Positions 1 through 9,897 of a stretch of DNA of 64,000 nt are shown here, in pieces (the first letter of the stretch is position 1; every line of letters begins with the position of its first letter). The notes beneath the pieces are model-generated. The model saw nothing but the letters and a program-made list of their open reading frames with translations, did no database searches and had not been told where the DNA came from. Origin of the DNA: CAWAHD01 sp963781785 (GTDB taxonomy: Bacteria; Planctomycetota; Planctomycetia; Isosphaerales; Isosphaeraceae); NCBI GenBank assembly GCA_963781785.1, contig CAWAHD010000002.1, positions 4,402,001 through 4,466,000 on the forward strand, given 5' to 3'. The position numbers were made by a program, and so were the translations under genes.

Positions 1-2193
1 CTCACGGCGGGCTCGATAGCGCACCCGGTCTTCGTAGGACTTGAGCAGGTCGAGAAGCTCCGCCACGGATGCCTCGTCGATCCGGGACTTCTTGAGGAAC
101 GGTCGCTCGGGATACGTGATCCGCCAGATCCGGCCGTGGGTGTGGTCGCGATTCGGGTCGCGAAGGGAGTGCTGCATGTGGCCGATCAAGGGGTTGAACC
201 AGTCGACGACGTAGAGAGCGCCGTCAGGACCGAACTGGAGAGCGACGGGCCGGAAATTCGAGTCGGACGATTTCAGCAGCGGGTCGACGGGAGCACCGGA
301 AAATCCCGAGCCGTCCTCGCGGACGCGATACCGGAGGATGCCCTGGAAGCCGATGTCGTTGTTCAAGAGATAGTCACCTTGGGTATTGTCCGGGAAGTGC
401 CGGTTGTAGACGAGCTCGCACCCACAGGTGGGCCGCCACTGCATCGGGAAGAACTGCTTCATTCCGCCGTGCTTGTGGGGATAGACGACCTGCCCGGAAA
501 ACGCGGTGCCGTAGTAGTTGGCTCCGCCGGAGGCATCGGCAACGAAGTTTTGGCCCCAACGATCGATATAATGGCCCCATGGGTTAGCGAAGCCATACGA
601 GACAAACACGTCGAGCTTCCACGTTCGCGGCTCCCACCGGTAGATGCCAGCCTCGTTGCAGCGCCGCGGGCCGTAGGGAGTCTCGATCTGCGAGTAGTGG
701 AAAGTCCCTTCTTGCCAGTGCAAGGCACCACCCGGGTCCCAGGTGTAGGCGTGCATCGCGTGGTGGGAATCGGCTGTATCAAAGCCGTGGAGGATCAACT
801 CGCGCGTATCGGCGCGATCGTCGCCATTCGTGTCCTTCAGGAACATCAGGTTGGGCATCTGGGAAAGGTAAACGCCCCCGTCGCCCAGCTCGATGCCGCC
901 GGGCACGTGCAACCCGTCGGCGAAGACTGTGCAGCGATCGGCCTTGCCGTCTTCATCGCGGTCCTCGAGGATCAGCACCTTATCGTTGGGCTTGGTACCC
1001 GGCAGATACATCGGATACGAGGGCATGGCGGTGACCCAGAGGCGGCCCTTGGCGTCGAAGGTCATCGAGACCGGGTCTTCCAGATCGGGAAACTCGACCT
1101 CCGAGGCAAAGAGATTGATGGCGTAGCCTTCTGGGAGAGCGAAGCTCTTTTTTTCTTCGTCGGGCGTGGTGATGTGAATCGGTGAGCGGACGTTGCTCTT
1201 GACACCGACAAAGCTGCCGGTGCCGTTGTCATCGATGGTCGCAGGAACCGTCTTTCCCTCAGCCAGGTCCCAGATCCTCCGCTCTCGGTTCTGGATCATC
1301 TTGCGCAGCTTGGTGAACTCGGCCGGGAAATTGACGACGCCGAAGGGCGCCTTGCGGCCGCCATAGATGTAACAACCGTTGACCGCCCGATAGTCGTAAA
1401 AGAACTGAAGGTTCTTCTCCTGTACAGCCTCGTAGAGCGCAGTCAAGTCACCCTTGAGTGAGCTGGGGGGCGGACCGAAGAGCGCCTGGTCCATCACAGG
1501 GGCCAGGCGCCGGTAACCGGCGTCGCTCAAATGGACGCCATTGATCGTGAGCGGCTGCGTGCTGCTCTCGTAGAGTTGCTTGCTGGGCACAAAAAGATCG
1601 ACAAAGACCACGCCGTGCTTGCGGGCGGTCTCGGCCATGGCGGCTGTATAGAGCGCGATGTTGGCGTTGTTCTTCGTGCCGTCGGGGAGATGCGGGTTCT
1701 TGAGGTCTTCGTGGGCGATCGGCGAAAGCAGGACGAGCCGGGGCGGCTCCTTGCCATTGTAGCGGGTAGTCGTCGCCGTCTGAACGAACTTTTCAAGGTC
1801 TTTGACGAATTGCACCAGGCCCGCCGGGCCGGCGAACGACTCGTTGAAACCGAAGGCGGCGATCAAGACGTCGGGTTTCTCGTCCTCCAGTTTGTGGCCG
1901 TGATCGTTGAAATGCGCCTGGCGCGGCCGCAGCGCCAGCTCGTCGGCCGAAAAACCCAGGTTGTGAACGACCAGTTTGTGATCGGGAAAGCGGGCGTGGA
2001 GGAGGGTCTCGAAGTGTCCGTAATACTGAAGCCGCTCGGCGAACGTGTTGCCGATCAAGATGATCCGGTCTCCCTTGTGCAACACAAGCTCCGGTTTGTC
2101 GGCCGCCGCCGCCGGCACTCCGGCCACGAGGATCATCAGCAACCCGGCGGCTAACAGCCCCGCTCCGAATGGTGATCTCACTCGCCTTGTCAT
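1..2193 (-). CDS. SGNH hydrolase fused to PVC-type membrane-bound dehydrogenase domain protein (3' end outside window)
   Basis: A minus-strand frame stays open from an ATG at 2193 to the window edge (731 codons, no stop), so the gene is partial at its C-terminus. It starts with a signal peptide (MTRRVRSPFG, then a Leu/Ala-rich core ending VPAAAA). Residues about 30-230 form an SGNH/GDSL-like esterase domain: IILIGNTFAERL, GFNESFAGP and the catalytic-type INGVHLSDAGY block. After a linker, FALPEGYAINLFASEVEFPD opens the beta-propeller domain seen in planctomycete and verrucomicrobial membrane-bound dehydrogenases, with DAKGRLWVTAMPSYP and VYLSQMPNLMFLKDTNGDD. In this family HEAT repeats and a cytochrome c domain usually follow; here they would lie outside the window. 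The likely role is extracytoplasmic sugar or sulfated-polysaccharide processing (inference from family). The plus-strand open frame over 136-1185 is its shadow. Confidence 0.9.
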   Translation of the reverse strand, partial: MTRRVRSPFGAGLLAAGLLMILVAGVPAAAADKPELVLHKGDRIILIGNTFAERLQYYGHFETLLHARFPDHKLVVHNLGFSADELALRPRQAHFNDHGHKLEDEKPDVLIAAFGFNESFAGPAGLVQFVKDLEKFVQTATTTRYNGKEPPRLVLLSPIAHEDLKNPHLPDGTKNNANIALYTAAMAETARKHGVVFVDLFVPSKQLYESSTQPLTINGVHLSDAGYRRLAPVMDQALFGPPPSSLKGDLTALYEAVQEKNLQFFYDYRAVNGCYIYGGRKAPFGVVNFPAEFTKLRKMIQNRERRIWDLAEGKTVPATIDDNGTGSFVGVKSNVRSPIHITTPDEEKKSFALPEGYAINLFASEVEFPDLEDPVSMTFDAKGRLWVTAMPSYPMYLPGTKPNDKVLILEDRDEDGKADRCTVFADGLHVPGGIELGDGGVYLSQMPNLMFLKDTNGDDRADTRELILHGFDTADSHHAMHAYTWDPGGALHWQEGTFHYSQIETPYGPRRCNEAGIYRWEPRTWKLDVFVSYGFANPWGHYIDRWGQNFVADASGGANYYGTAFSGQVVYPHKHGGMKQFFPMQWRPTCGCELVYNRHFPDNTQGDYLLNNDIGFQGILRYRVREDGSGFSGAPVDPLLKSSDSNFRPVALQFGPDGALYVVDWFNPLIGHMQHSLRDPNRDHTHGRIWRITYPERPFLKKSRIDEASVAELLDLLKSYEDRVRYRARRE

Positions 2194-2456
2194 CGCTGTC
2201 TGAGCCCCTCGAACCGCGTGGATCGGAAACTGGGTGAAGTTCACCTCGCGCGCGGGCTCGGAAACTGCGCCCTGCTGGAAAACAACCTCAATCATCGGGC
2301 TCGGCCGGGCGACCCCGTGAGGTTCATGGTGGGTCATGTTTCAGGAGGGACAAACCCCGATCCGCATCTTATCCTGTGTACCGCAGGCAGAGCGCGCTGT
2401 CAAATGGGCCGCGCGAAACCGGGAAGGTCCTGGGATCGTGGGTGCGAAGACGAGGC

Positions 2457-3131
2457 TTATTCGCCGAGATCCTCGGCCAGGATGCGATCAACGAGCTCGA
2501 CGACTCCCTGCCCGTGGTCCCCCGCCGTCACGAGGTCAACACAACCGCGGATCACCGGCAGAGCGTTGGCGACCGCCACCGAAAAGCCGCACAGGCTGAG
2601 AAAAGCACGATCGTTCTCGGCATCGCCGATTGCGACGGTCTCGCGGGGAGACACGCCCATCAGATCGAGCGCGGCCGTCAGCCCGGTCGCCTTGTCGACT
2701 CCCGGAGGGAGTACCATGAGCGACCGCTTGTTCAAAATCGGCTGCCAGTCCAGGCCCGCCTCGCTCAATGCGCCCTGAACGGCGGCCAGGTGGACCGCCC
2801 ACGTGGCGACGATGACCTTGCCGACCGCCATCGGCTCGACACCCCGGCGCACCAAGGCCTCGATCAGTGACCGCGGGGGTGGCTCGGCCAGCCGCTTCTC
2901 TTCCCGGCTCGACGGGCGGAATAGCAAGGCGCCGTTTTCCGCGACGACCATGTCAAATATCCCGGTTCGCGGAAAGACAGTGCACAGCTCGTCGAGCTCA
3001 CGTCCCGTGACCAGAATCAGCCGGCGCCCCGAGGCGCGCAGCCGCTCGAGCGCCGCAATGGTCTGCTCGTCGACCTCGCCGTCCTTGGCAAGAGTCCCGT
3101 CATAGTCGGTGGCAAGTGCCCGGTAGCGCAT
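2457..3131 (-). CDS. HAD-superfamily (Cof-type IIB) phosphatase
   Basis: A cytoplasmic hydrolase of about 224 residues. HAD motif I is TDYDGTLAKDG, with nucleophile Asp and acid Asp. Motif II is LVTGRELDEL, a Lys lies in VDKATGL (motif III), and motif IV is GDAENDRAFL. The central cap domain puts it in subclass IIB, with sugar phosphatases such as Cof-like and sucrose-phosphatase-like enzymes; the exact substrate cannot be read. A slightly longer frame opens at 3152, but an AGGGGGG Shine-Dalgarno sequence sits just before the ATG at 3131, so the shorter start is chosen. It lies downstream of the GT4 gene on the same strand with about 130 bp between them. Confidence 0.85.
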   Translation of the reverse strand: MRYRALATDYDGTLAKDGEVDEQTIAALERLRASGRRLILVTGRELDELCTVFPRTGIFDMVVAENGALLFRPSSREEKRLAEPPPRSLIEALVRRGVEPMAVGKVIVATWAVHLAAVQGALSEAGLDWQPILNKRSLMVLPPGVDKATGLTAALDLMGVSPRETVAIGDAENDRAFLSLCGFSVAVANALPVIRGCVDLVTAGDHGQGVVELVDRILAEDLGE

Positions 3132-3261
3132 GCGGTCCCCCCTGGGAAACAATCATACACGAGCATTCCTTTCCGCGCCTTCCACTGGTTATGACGAAGC
3201 CCAAAGAGCGGGTTTGACACCCGGCCGTCTTGTTCATCCTTCGTCCTTCAGCCGTCATCCG

Positions 3262-4424
3262 TCAGCCTTCAGCCGTCATGCTTTCCATAAGTAGATGTGC
3301 TTGCGCGTCGATCGCGTTTTGGTAACGACCGCGAAGTGAGGCCATGATGACGTCCCAGCTCACGTTCAACGCATGAGTTCGAGCGGCGCCGGCCATTCTA
3401 CGCCGTTCTTCATGGTGCTCGACAAGCCAGAGGAGGGCCGAGGCGAATTGTTCCGGCGCCAGGGATGCGTCCACCAGGATACCGGTCGAACCCGATTGGA
3501 CGGTCTCACCGACCCCGCCGGCTCGTAGCGCTACCACAGGCAACCCCGATGCCATTGCCTCGAGGACCACGTTGCCGAGCGTTTCGGTCAAACTCGAGAA
3601 GGCAAAGATGTCGGCGGCGGCATAGTGGTCGGCCAGGTCTTCCCCCTGGCGATATCCGGCGAATCGAGCGATCGAGCCGATCCGACCCTCGAGCGCCCTT
3701 CGCGAGGGCCCGTCGCCGACGAGGAGGATGCGGACATCCGGCCGCTGAGACGCGACGATCCTGAACGCCGTCGCCAGGTAATCGACGTTCTTTTCGGGGG
3801 CGATCCGGCTCACGTAGGCGATCACGACGTCGTGCGCAGACCACCCGAGGGCGCGACGCACCTCGAAACGCCCAGGGCGGTTAGGTCGGAACAGCGTACT
3901 ATCAACTCCGCGCCGCCACAAAACCAGCCGCTGGAAGCCCCGGTGCTCGAGATCAGAAATTGTCGTCTCTGACGGCACGTATGTCTCTCGAGTGCAGTTG
4001 TGAAACCAGCGCAGGTAACGCCAGATCAGGCCCTTGGCCCAGCCGACTCCGTAATGGCCGCTGTATTGATCGAAATTTGTGTGAAAACTCGAGACGACGG
4101 TAAGCCGGCGCTTGCGTGCGAGCCGGAGCACGCTCCAGCCGAGCGTCGCCTCGGTGGCGATATGGATAATGTCCGGCCGAAAGGACGCAATCGCCCGATG
4201 GACCTTGCCAAACGGAGGTCGAGGAAGATGAAGCTCTTTGTAGAACGGAAGGGCGATCGAACGAACTTTGTAGATCGGCGCGGGCGCGGCTGGAGTGCCA
4301 TAATCCGGGCAAATCAACTGGACTTGGTCGCCGCTCTCGGTCAAATAGGCGCCAGCTCGCCCAGCGTCCTCGAAACCCCGTTCACCTGGGGAAAAAACGT
4401 CTCGGTAACCAGCGTAACGCGCAT
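3262..4424 (-). CDS. GT4-family glycosyltransferase (MgtA/SQD2-like), interrupted by one frame break
   Basis: A retaining GT-B glycosyltransferase that transfers a nucleotide-activated hexose, probably to a lipid or glycan acceptor. The start is the ATG at 4424, giving the family opening MRVTLVTETFFPQVNGVSRT. That frame hits a stop after about 27 codons, while the next frame continues the expected sequence AYLTESGDQVQLICPDYG. One missing base near 4352 explains both. Later landmarks are IIHIATEATLGW, SSFHTNFDQY, the nucleotide-binding SRIAPEKNVD and the E-x7-E donor site in TETLGNVVLEAMASGLPV. The long open frame that continues upstream to 5070 is non-coding and overlaps the divergent aldolase gene. 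Acceptor and donor are unknown; family assignment is firm. Confidence 0.85.
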
Positions 4425-4722
4425 TTTTCAGGTTGAGCCGGCTGGGATCAATCGACCAGGTTGCCGTTTTCGAAATCATCCTACCGAGTTCGAGGCCGTC
4501 CTCCCAGAGCACCTTGCCGAGTAAAAAGGCTGCTCCCGTCCCAGCTTGAATTCGTCGGCAAAACCGCCGGCTGGTTCCCAACGTTATGTTCCGTCCGTTC
4601 AAACCAACCAAGACCGGTAAAACGCTTGCTCCGGACGACGGTCCGTGCGAGACTCGATCCGTAGCGTGGCTCGTGTCTGACAGGGTTGTTCGATCCGTGG
4701 TCGTGGTGAGTGAGGAATTGCG

Positions 4723-5521
4723 TTGAAAGAGAATCCAGTGAAACGGGCATTGCGTGCCGGGAAGCCCCAGATCGGCACATGGCTGTCCTTGGGGAGCGTG
4801 GCCGCAGCGCGGTTCATGGCGCGGGCCGGCTTTCCGTGGCTTACGGTGGACATGGAGCACACTCACACGGACATCCAGACGGCCGCCTTCATGTTCGGAG
4901 CGATCGCAGATGCCGGCGGGGTACCCCTGGCGCAGGATTCCGACGGGGAAGCACGAATACATCAAGATGGTTCTGGACTGCGGCGCGATGGGAATCGTCG
5001 CTCCCATGGTGATGGATGCGGCCGAGGCCAGGGCGATCGTCGCGGCGACGAAATACCCGCCACGCGGCAATCGGTCGGTCGGTGGCGGGATGCACGCGCT
5101 GAATTTCGGAACGACGGCCGCAGAGTACTACAGCAAAGCCGACGACGAGATCCTGGTCGTGATCCAGACCGAACATATCAAGGCCGTGGAGATCGCCGAC
5201 TCGATCTACTCGGTGCCTGGCGTGGATGCCGTGTTCGTCGGCCCCAACGACCTGGCGTATTCGATGCGGGGGGCCGATGGCTCGCAGCCTGGCAAGGAAG
5301 TCTTCGAGGCGACGTTGACTCGCATCCGCGAAGCGGCACAGCGCAACCGTCTCCCGTGCGGGTTGCACGTGCTCACCGCCGCGGACGCTCTCAAGCGGGC
5401 TGGCGAAGGCTGGCAGTTCATTGCCGTGGGAAGCGAGCTCAAGATGATGCTCGACGGAGCCTCTGGCGTGGTTCGCCAAGTCAATCCCCACGACGCCCCG
5501 ACCGAACTGGCCAAGTACTGA
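4723..5521 (+). CDS. HpcH/HpaI-family aldolase, one frame break
   Basis: A class II pyruvate-dependent aldolase of the 2-keto-3-deoxy sugar-acid / hydroxyoxoheptanedioate family (cytoplasmic, divalent-metal dependent). Start is TTG at 4723, preceded by GTGAGTGAGGA with about 7 nt spacing. The first frame gives QIGTWLSLGS and FPWLTVDMEH, then is lost after GGVPLA. The next frame gives GKHEYIKMVLDCGAMGIVAP, the metal/substrate segment VVIQTEHIKAVE and the hallmark DAVFVGPNDLAYSM. Deleting the A at about 4934 restores PLARIPTGKHEYIK, as expected for the family. It converges with the sugar isomerase gene 28 bp away. Together with the SDR at 6608-7429 this suggests a small sugar or sugar-acid catabolic locus (inference). 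Confidence 0.87.
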
Positions 5522-5549
5522 GACCGCGCCAGCTCAAGGTGGCGGACCA

Positions 5550-6374
5550 CTAGCGAGACCGCGAGCCCTCGACCAATGCGCGAACTCGCTTGAGCCCCAG
5601 TTCGATGACGTCGCGCGGGTTTTCTTCCCAGAGTGTGCGGTTGAAGAGCTCGAGAGAGAGCGGTCCCCGATAGCCGATGGTGCGGAGATTGGCAATCACG
5701 CGCGGGAGATCGGCGATCCCGTCGCCCACCATCACGCGGTCTTCATCCTTCTGGATGCGCGGGTCGGGCGTGGCCGGCAGGTCGTTGATGTGAAAGCACG
5801 CGAGACGGTCTCCCGTCAAGGTGAGGATGTCGTCGACAGAGCCGCCGCCGCGAATCATGTGGAAGACGTCGGCGACCACCGTCGCCTGCGGATGACCAGT
5901 CTCCGAGGCGATCGCCCAAGCCGTGGCGACGTTGTTGACACCATCGACGAATCCGAGGAACTCCATCGAAGGGATGACGCCAAGTCTCGTGCCGATCTCG
6001 AGTAGCTCGGCGAAGCGCTCGCCAGCACGCGCCACGTCGACAACCTCCTGGGGCGGACTGGCCACGATGTATGGACTCCCCAGCTCAACGGCCTGTGCCA
6101 TTCTGCGCCGGCAGTCGTCGAGGACGCGTGTGTGCTCGAGTCCCTTCGACGTGACCCAACCGTGCAGCGCAATCATGCTGACTACCTTCAGATCTGCGGC
6201 CGTAAGCGCGCGCTTCAAATCAGCAATCTGACCCCCTTGCTCCAGGAAAGTCGTGATCTCGTCGTTCCAGGGCTCGATCGCCTGATAGCCAGTCTCTCCC
6301 GCGAGCGCAATCTTTTGGAGAAGCGGAGTCGGACGGATCGTGCTTGTGTTCAGACAGTAAATGAATTCGCTCAT
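5550..6374 (-). CDS. Sugar phosphate isomerase/epimerase (xylose isomerase-like TIM barrel)
   Basis: A 274-residue TIM-barrel protein of the AP-endonuclease-2 / xylose isomerase-like superfamily. Likely metal ligands are spread in the usual order: Glu in IPSMEFLGFVDG, Asp and His in VVADVFHMIRGGG, His in CFHINDLPATP and Glu in GPLSLELFNRTLW. Members interconvert or dehydrate keto sugars and inositols; the substrate is not predictable. The ATG at 6374 (MSEFIYCLNTSTIRP) is preferred because GGGGAG lies 9 nt upstream. ATG 6380 is an alternative, and the in-frame extension to 6428 looks untranslated. It follows the SDR gene on the same strand with a gap of about 230 bp. Confidence 0.85.
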   Translation of the reverse strand: MSEFIYCLNTSTIRPTPLLQKIALAGETGYQAIEPWNDEITTFLEQGGQIADLKRALTAADLKVVSMIALHGWVTSKGLEHTRVLDDCRRRMAQAVELGSPYIVASPPQEVVDVARAGERFAELLEIGTRLGVIPSMEFLGFVDGVNNVATAWAIASETGHPQATVVADVFHMIRGGGSVDDILTLTGDRLACFHINDLPATPDPRIQKDEDRVMVGDGIADLPRVIANLRTIGYRGPLSLELFNRTLWEENPRDVIELGLKRVRALVEGSRSR

Positions 6375-6607
6375 CAGCATTGACTCCCCGGAGCACACCC
6401 GGAAAGCGTGGAAGTAAGAAACTGGCAAATGCCCGGAAGCCGAAAGAGCACGGTCCGGTACGGATTTAATGTCGGAGCTTCATTCACGAAGATAGGGCCG
6501 AGCAGAACTGCGGACAAGAGAGGACCCCCGGCCTCTGCCAGCTCTGATCGAGAGCGCACTCTCGCACGGTACTTGGCTATGCAACAATCGTGCCGTCCGC
6601 GATCAGA

Positions 6608-7429
6608 TCACGGTTCGTCGATGCGCTGCTCGAACGGAGGGCGAACGCGATCGGGTAGATGGACCATGCCGGCATCGTCGGCGATCTGAAGACCCGCATC
6701 AAGATAGAGGATCACGCCGTTGATCCGGCGTGCTCGACCGGAGGCGAGATAAACCACAGCGGACCCAACGTCTTCGGGGGCCGTGAGGTTGCGGATTCCG
6801 GCCGGGAAGTCCGGCCGGCCAAACCGAGCCTGGATCAGTCGCTCGTTCGGCGTGTCGACCCATCCCGGCGCGACCATGTTGCAGGTGATCCCCGTGCTCA
6901 GATATTCGACGGCCACCTGCTGCGTGAGGCCCCAGAGTCCAGCCTTGCTCACCACGTAAGAGAAGAGTCCCGGCATGGGGCGCGTGGCCCGGGTCGAGCC
7001 GATGTTGACGATCGTTCCCTGCCGTTTGTGCAATTGCGGGAGCGCCGCCTTGATGCCCAGCCACGGGCCTTTCAGATTGATCGCCAGTGTCTGCTCCCAG
7101 AGCGCCTCACTCGTGGTCAGGGCGGTTCCGCGGGGGCTGATGCCCGCACAGTTGACCAAGAGGTCCAGCCCTCCCCAGCGGGATGCGAGCAGATCGACGG
7201 CGCGGTCCCAATCGTCCGGGCTCGTGACATCGAGATGTTGGCCGACCGCGTCGACCGCCTGCTCCCGGAGCTCGGCCGTCCGCTCGGCCAGCAGGTCGTC
7301 CTCGATGTCGGCCAGCAAGACCTGATACCGAGCCAATCCGAGTGAGCGGGCGATTCCAAGCCCGATACCTTGGGCAGCGCCCGTCACCAACGCGATCGTT
7401 CGCTCCCGCGGTTCGCTCGTGGGTTCCAT
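6608..7429 (-). CDS. SDR-family NAD(P)-dependent oxidoreductase
   Basis: A classical short-chain dehydrogenase/reductase of 273 residues. The cofactor motif is TGAAQGIGLGIARS, the structural NCAGISPRG follows, and the catalytic Ser-Tyr-x3-Lys triad is NIGSTRATRP with FSYVVSKAGLW. The C-terminal part has APGWVDTP and ASGRARRINGVILYLDAGL. The start is the ATG at 7429 (MEPTSEPRERTIALVTG), which has AAGGAG directly upstream; longer in-frame starts would add an unlikely Cys/Phe-rich leader. It probably works with the neighbouring isomerase and aldolase on a sugar or sugar acid (inference from position). Confidence 0.88.
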   Translation of the reverse strand: MEPTSEPRERTIALVTGAAQGIGLGIARSLGLARYQVLLADIEDDLLAERTAELREQAVDAVGQHLDVTSPDDWDRAVDLLASRWGGLDLLVNCAGISPRGTALTTSEALWEQTLAINLKGPWLGIKAALPQLHKRQGTIVNIGSTRATRPMPGLFSYVVSKAGLWGLTQQVAVEYLSTGITCNMVAPGWVDTPNERLIQARFGRPDFPAGIRNLTAPEDVGSAVVYLASGRARRINGVILYLDAGLQIADDAGMVHLPDRVRPPFEQRIDEP

Positions 7430-8829
7430 AGGCTCCTTCCCGATTGGCACAGCAGACCGAACGATTCCGGCCCGGAGAAAGCAGGCCAGGAAAGCGTCCG
7501 AGACCCGTGAGATCCGAACAATCATCAAAGCCGCCATGATGAAGCCATCGGCTGGCGGCGTCAATCAGCGCCCGCTCAGCCATCGCGAGTCCCAGGTTTT
7601 CGGTGGGAAGCATTTGTGCCGATCGGGAGAAACCATGAGCTGCGACCAGTCCGCGTACGGGATCGGAGCCGCAGACCTGGTCGAGACTGGTACAACCCGG
7701 ATCCGCAAACTGGATGATGATCCCGGTCGTGAGAACACCATGGTTTGCGTCTGCGGGATAGCACCCGCCCCACCCGGCTGTGATGGGTCATCGTTACCTT
7801 CGGGATCGGTCAGGAGCGAAGCCAAGATCGCGATTTCGAGCGGCTTATGACGTTTGGGAGGCGCGTCCGTCGCGTCTGAAACCGTGGTAGGCCCACCGCC
7901 AGTAATCACGATGAGCGGATGGACCACCGGTGTGATCCCAAGATTGTCGGCTCTCCGCAGTCCGTTTGCGATTACGGGTTTCTTCACGGAATGCGGCGTC
8001 GTGCCTTTCCGAGCCAGCGACGATCGCTCCGGTGCACTCGGCCAGACGAAATCCTTCTGTCCCGCCAAGAGACTCTCCCATCGTGTCGGCAAATCGCCGC
8101 CCAGCCAGTCACCGGCAGGCTTTCGCCGGGTGTTCCGTGTCTTGCCTCGTCCGATCGGATCAGACCAAGAACACCGCCTCAGATCGTGCTTGTCCCTCGC
8201 ATTCATCGCTCAGCCCCTTTGCGTGAATCATCGAATGAGTTGACGGAAACCGACTCTGTCATGCAGCCTTATCTATAGCATGTAAACCGACTCAAGCGGA
8301 AAATAACTCCCGTATTAGTTGGACTTTTTGATCGATACGACCGACAGAAACCCGAAACTTGATGAAATAAGAGATGGACGCGGACCAATCGACGCCGTAC
8401 GCGACTGCCAATGGGATATACATTGCGTATACGAGATAGATCGCTAAGTTCGGGTCGCGTGGGCAGGATTTTGATCGTATCGAAAGGCGCCCAAGGGTTG
8501 CGTGGTGTCGGAGCGGAGGGCGGCGCGTGGCAAGGGCGTTGGTCGATCGGGCGGGCATTCCGACGACGGCTCTTGCAAAGTCGCGATGGGTTCGCGACCG
8601 AATTGAAGGAGGATGGAGCTCTGCTTCCGGCGTACCGGGGTAACCATCTACGGTTCAGTGTGCCGCCGGCGCAAGGGCGATCCGATTTGACGGATCTCCG
8701 GATCAGGAAATTGAGAAGGGGCCCGGTACATGATTTCCAAAGCACGGCAGCGCGTGTTCTTCCCTGTTCCCGAGTCCCTGGTTCCTGTTCCCGGCCGGTC
8801 GGGAGGGCAGTGGATGTTCGGTCTGCTCC
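7430..8829. other. Gene-poor interval
   Basis: About 1.4 kb between the SDR start and the next supported gene. A 213-codon minus-strand open frame (7565-8206) and several short overlapping frames exist. None shows a recognisable domain, a good ribosome binding site or consistent sequence character, and long chance frames are common at this GC content. I see no RNA gene, terminator or obvious repeat here. Confidence 0.4.
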
Positions 8830-9880
8830 ATGGGATCGAACGGCGAACATCAGCGGCCAGGCGCGCGCCGCGGCGGCGCCGCGCCCGTCCTGGAACTGCT
8901 CGAGGGCCGGCAGCTCCTCTCGTCGTACACCGGCCCGTCGGCGAACCGGCCGGTGTCGTCGAACGGGGGGTTGTTCTTGATCCAGGTCAGTGGTCCCGGC
9001 GTGGTGAAGGTGCATCCCGCCGGTCGTGGAGCGATCGACCTGAGTGCCTTCGGGACGACCGAGGACACGACTCTTTCGATTACTCAGGTCCGTCCGCGCT
9101 GGCATTTCCCGAGCCAGCTCCTGTCGATTCAGAACCTCAGGGTCACGTCGGGTCAGCTCGGTAGCCTCGACGCGCCCGCGGCAGAGCTGAACGGAACGAT
9201 GACGCCACTCAACAATACGGTCGCAAGCCTGGAGCTCGGCGAGCTGGGGCCCGGCGCGCGTGTGAATATCAATGGCAGCGTGGGTGTGATGAACGTTCCG
9301 ACCATCGACCTGGGCCCGACCGGGCGTGTGATTGTTTCTGGAGCGCTCGAATACGGCCGACCTCACCGATTCGATGACGATCGGTGCGATGGAGCTTGAT
9401 GGCGGCCGGTTCGTGATCGGGCAGGATTCGCTGGCGCCGATATTGATCGAAGGCAGCTTGACCATCAGCCAGGATGGGCTTTTTTCCATCGGACGTGACC
9501 TTGACGGGTCGCTTTCGGTCAGCGGGAATCTCGTGCTCAACACCGGGGGTCAGCTCATGATCGGCCGCAACCTGAGCAACCTGACCGTCACCGGCAACCT
9601 GATCGTCAACCCCACGGGTAGCGGAATCGTGGTCGACGGTGCGCTCGGCAGCTTGACGGTGGACGGTATTTTCCAGGGGCAGGGTGGCACGTCCGCGCCG
9701 ACGCTGTTCGACCTGGGGGTCGGGCTGAACACGAGTGGCTTGACCATCCTGGGCGGCAACCAGAGCCAGAATGGTCTGATCAACGCCAACATCCGTTCGG
9801 GAGGCAGCATCAGCGGCGTCGACATCGTCTACGGAACCGTCAACAGCACCATCCAGCCCAACACGCCGCCACCCTTGTGA
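8830..9880 (+). CDS. Secreted LEPR-XLL beta-repeat protein, one frame break
   Basis: An exported protein of about 349 residues. The N-terminus carries a planctomycete LEPR-XLL-type motif (VLELLEGRQLLSSY, residues about 19-33). Next come glycine/asparagine-rich beta-repeats of the adhesin or right-handed-helix kind: LDAPAAELNGTMTP, VASLELGELGPGARVN, GSVGVMNVPTIDLGPTG, then SLTISQDGLFSIGRDLDG, NLVLNTGGQLMIGRNLSN and LGSLTVDGIFQGQGG. The first frame ends after VIVSGAL and the +1 frame continues NTADLTDSMTIGAMELDGG. Removing one base near 9349 joins them seamlessly. It ends 17 bp before the convergent gene. Likely a surface or matrix protein; no enzymatic motif is visible. Confidence 0.8.
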
Positions 9881-9897
9881 GCACAGCAGCAGGAAAA

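Noticed and set aside
136..1185. Plus-strand open frame of 349 codons
   Set aside because: It is the shadow of the minus-strand SGNH/dehydrogenase gene, whose frame carries clear domains across the same DNA.
4340..4360. Programmed ribosomal frameshift in the glycosyltransferase
   Set aside because: No slippery heptamer or downstream pseudoknot, and similar breaks occur in many unrelated genes, so an indel error fits better.
3262..5070. A 602-residue glycosyltransferase as the open frame suggests
   Set aside because: The first 200 residues are antisense to the aldolase gene; the real start is at 4424 in another frame.
7565..8206. Minus-strand frame of 213 codons
   Set aside because: No domain, no ribosome binding site and no consistent protein character; long chance frames are common at this GC content.
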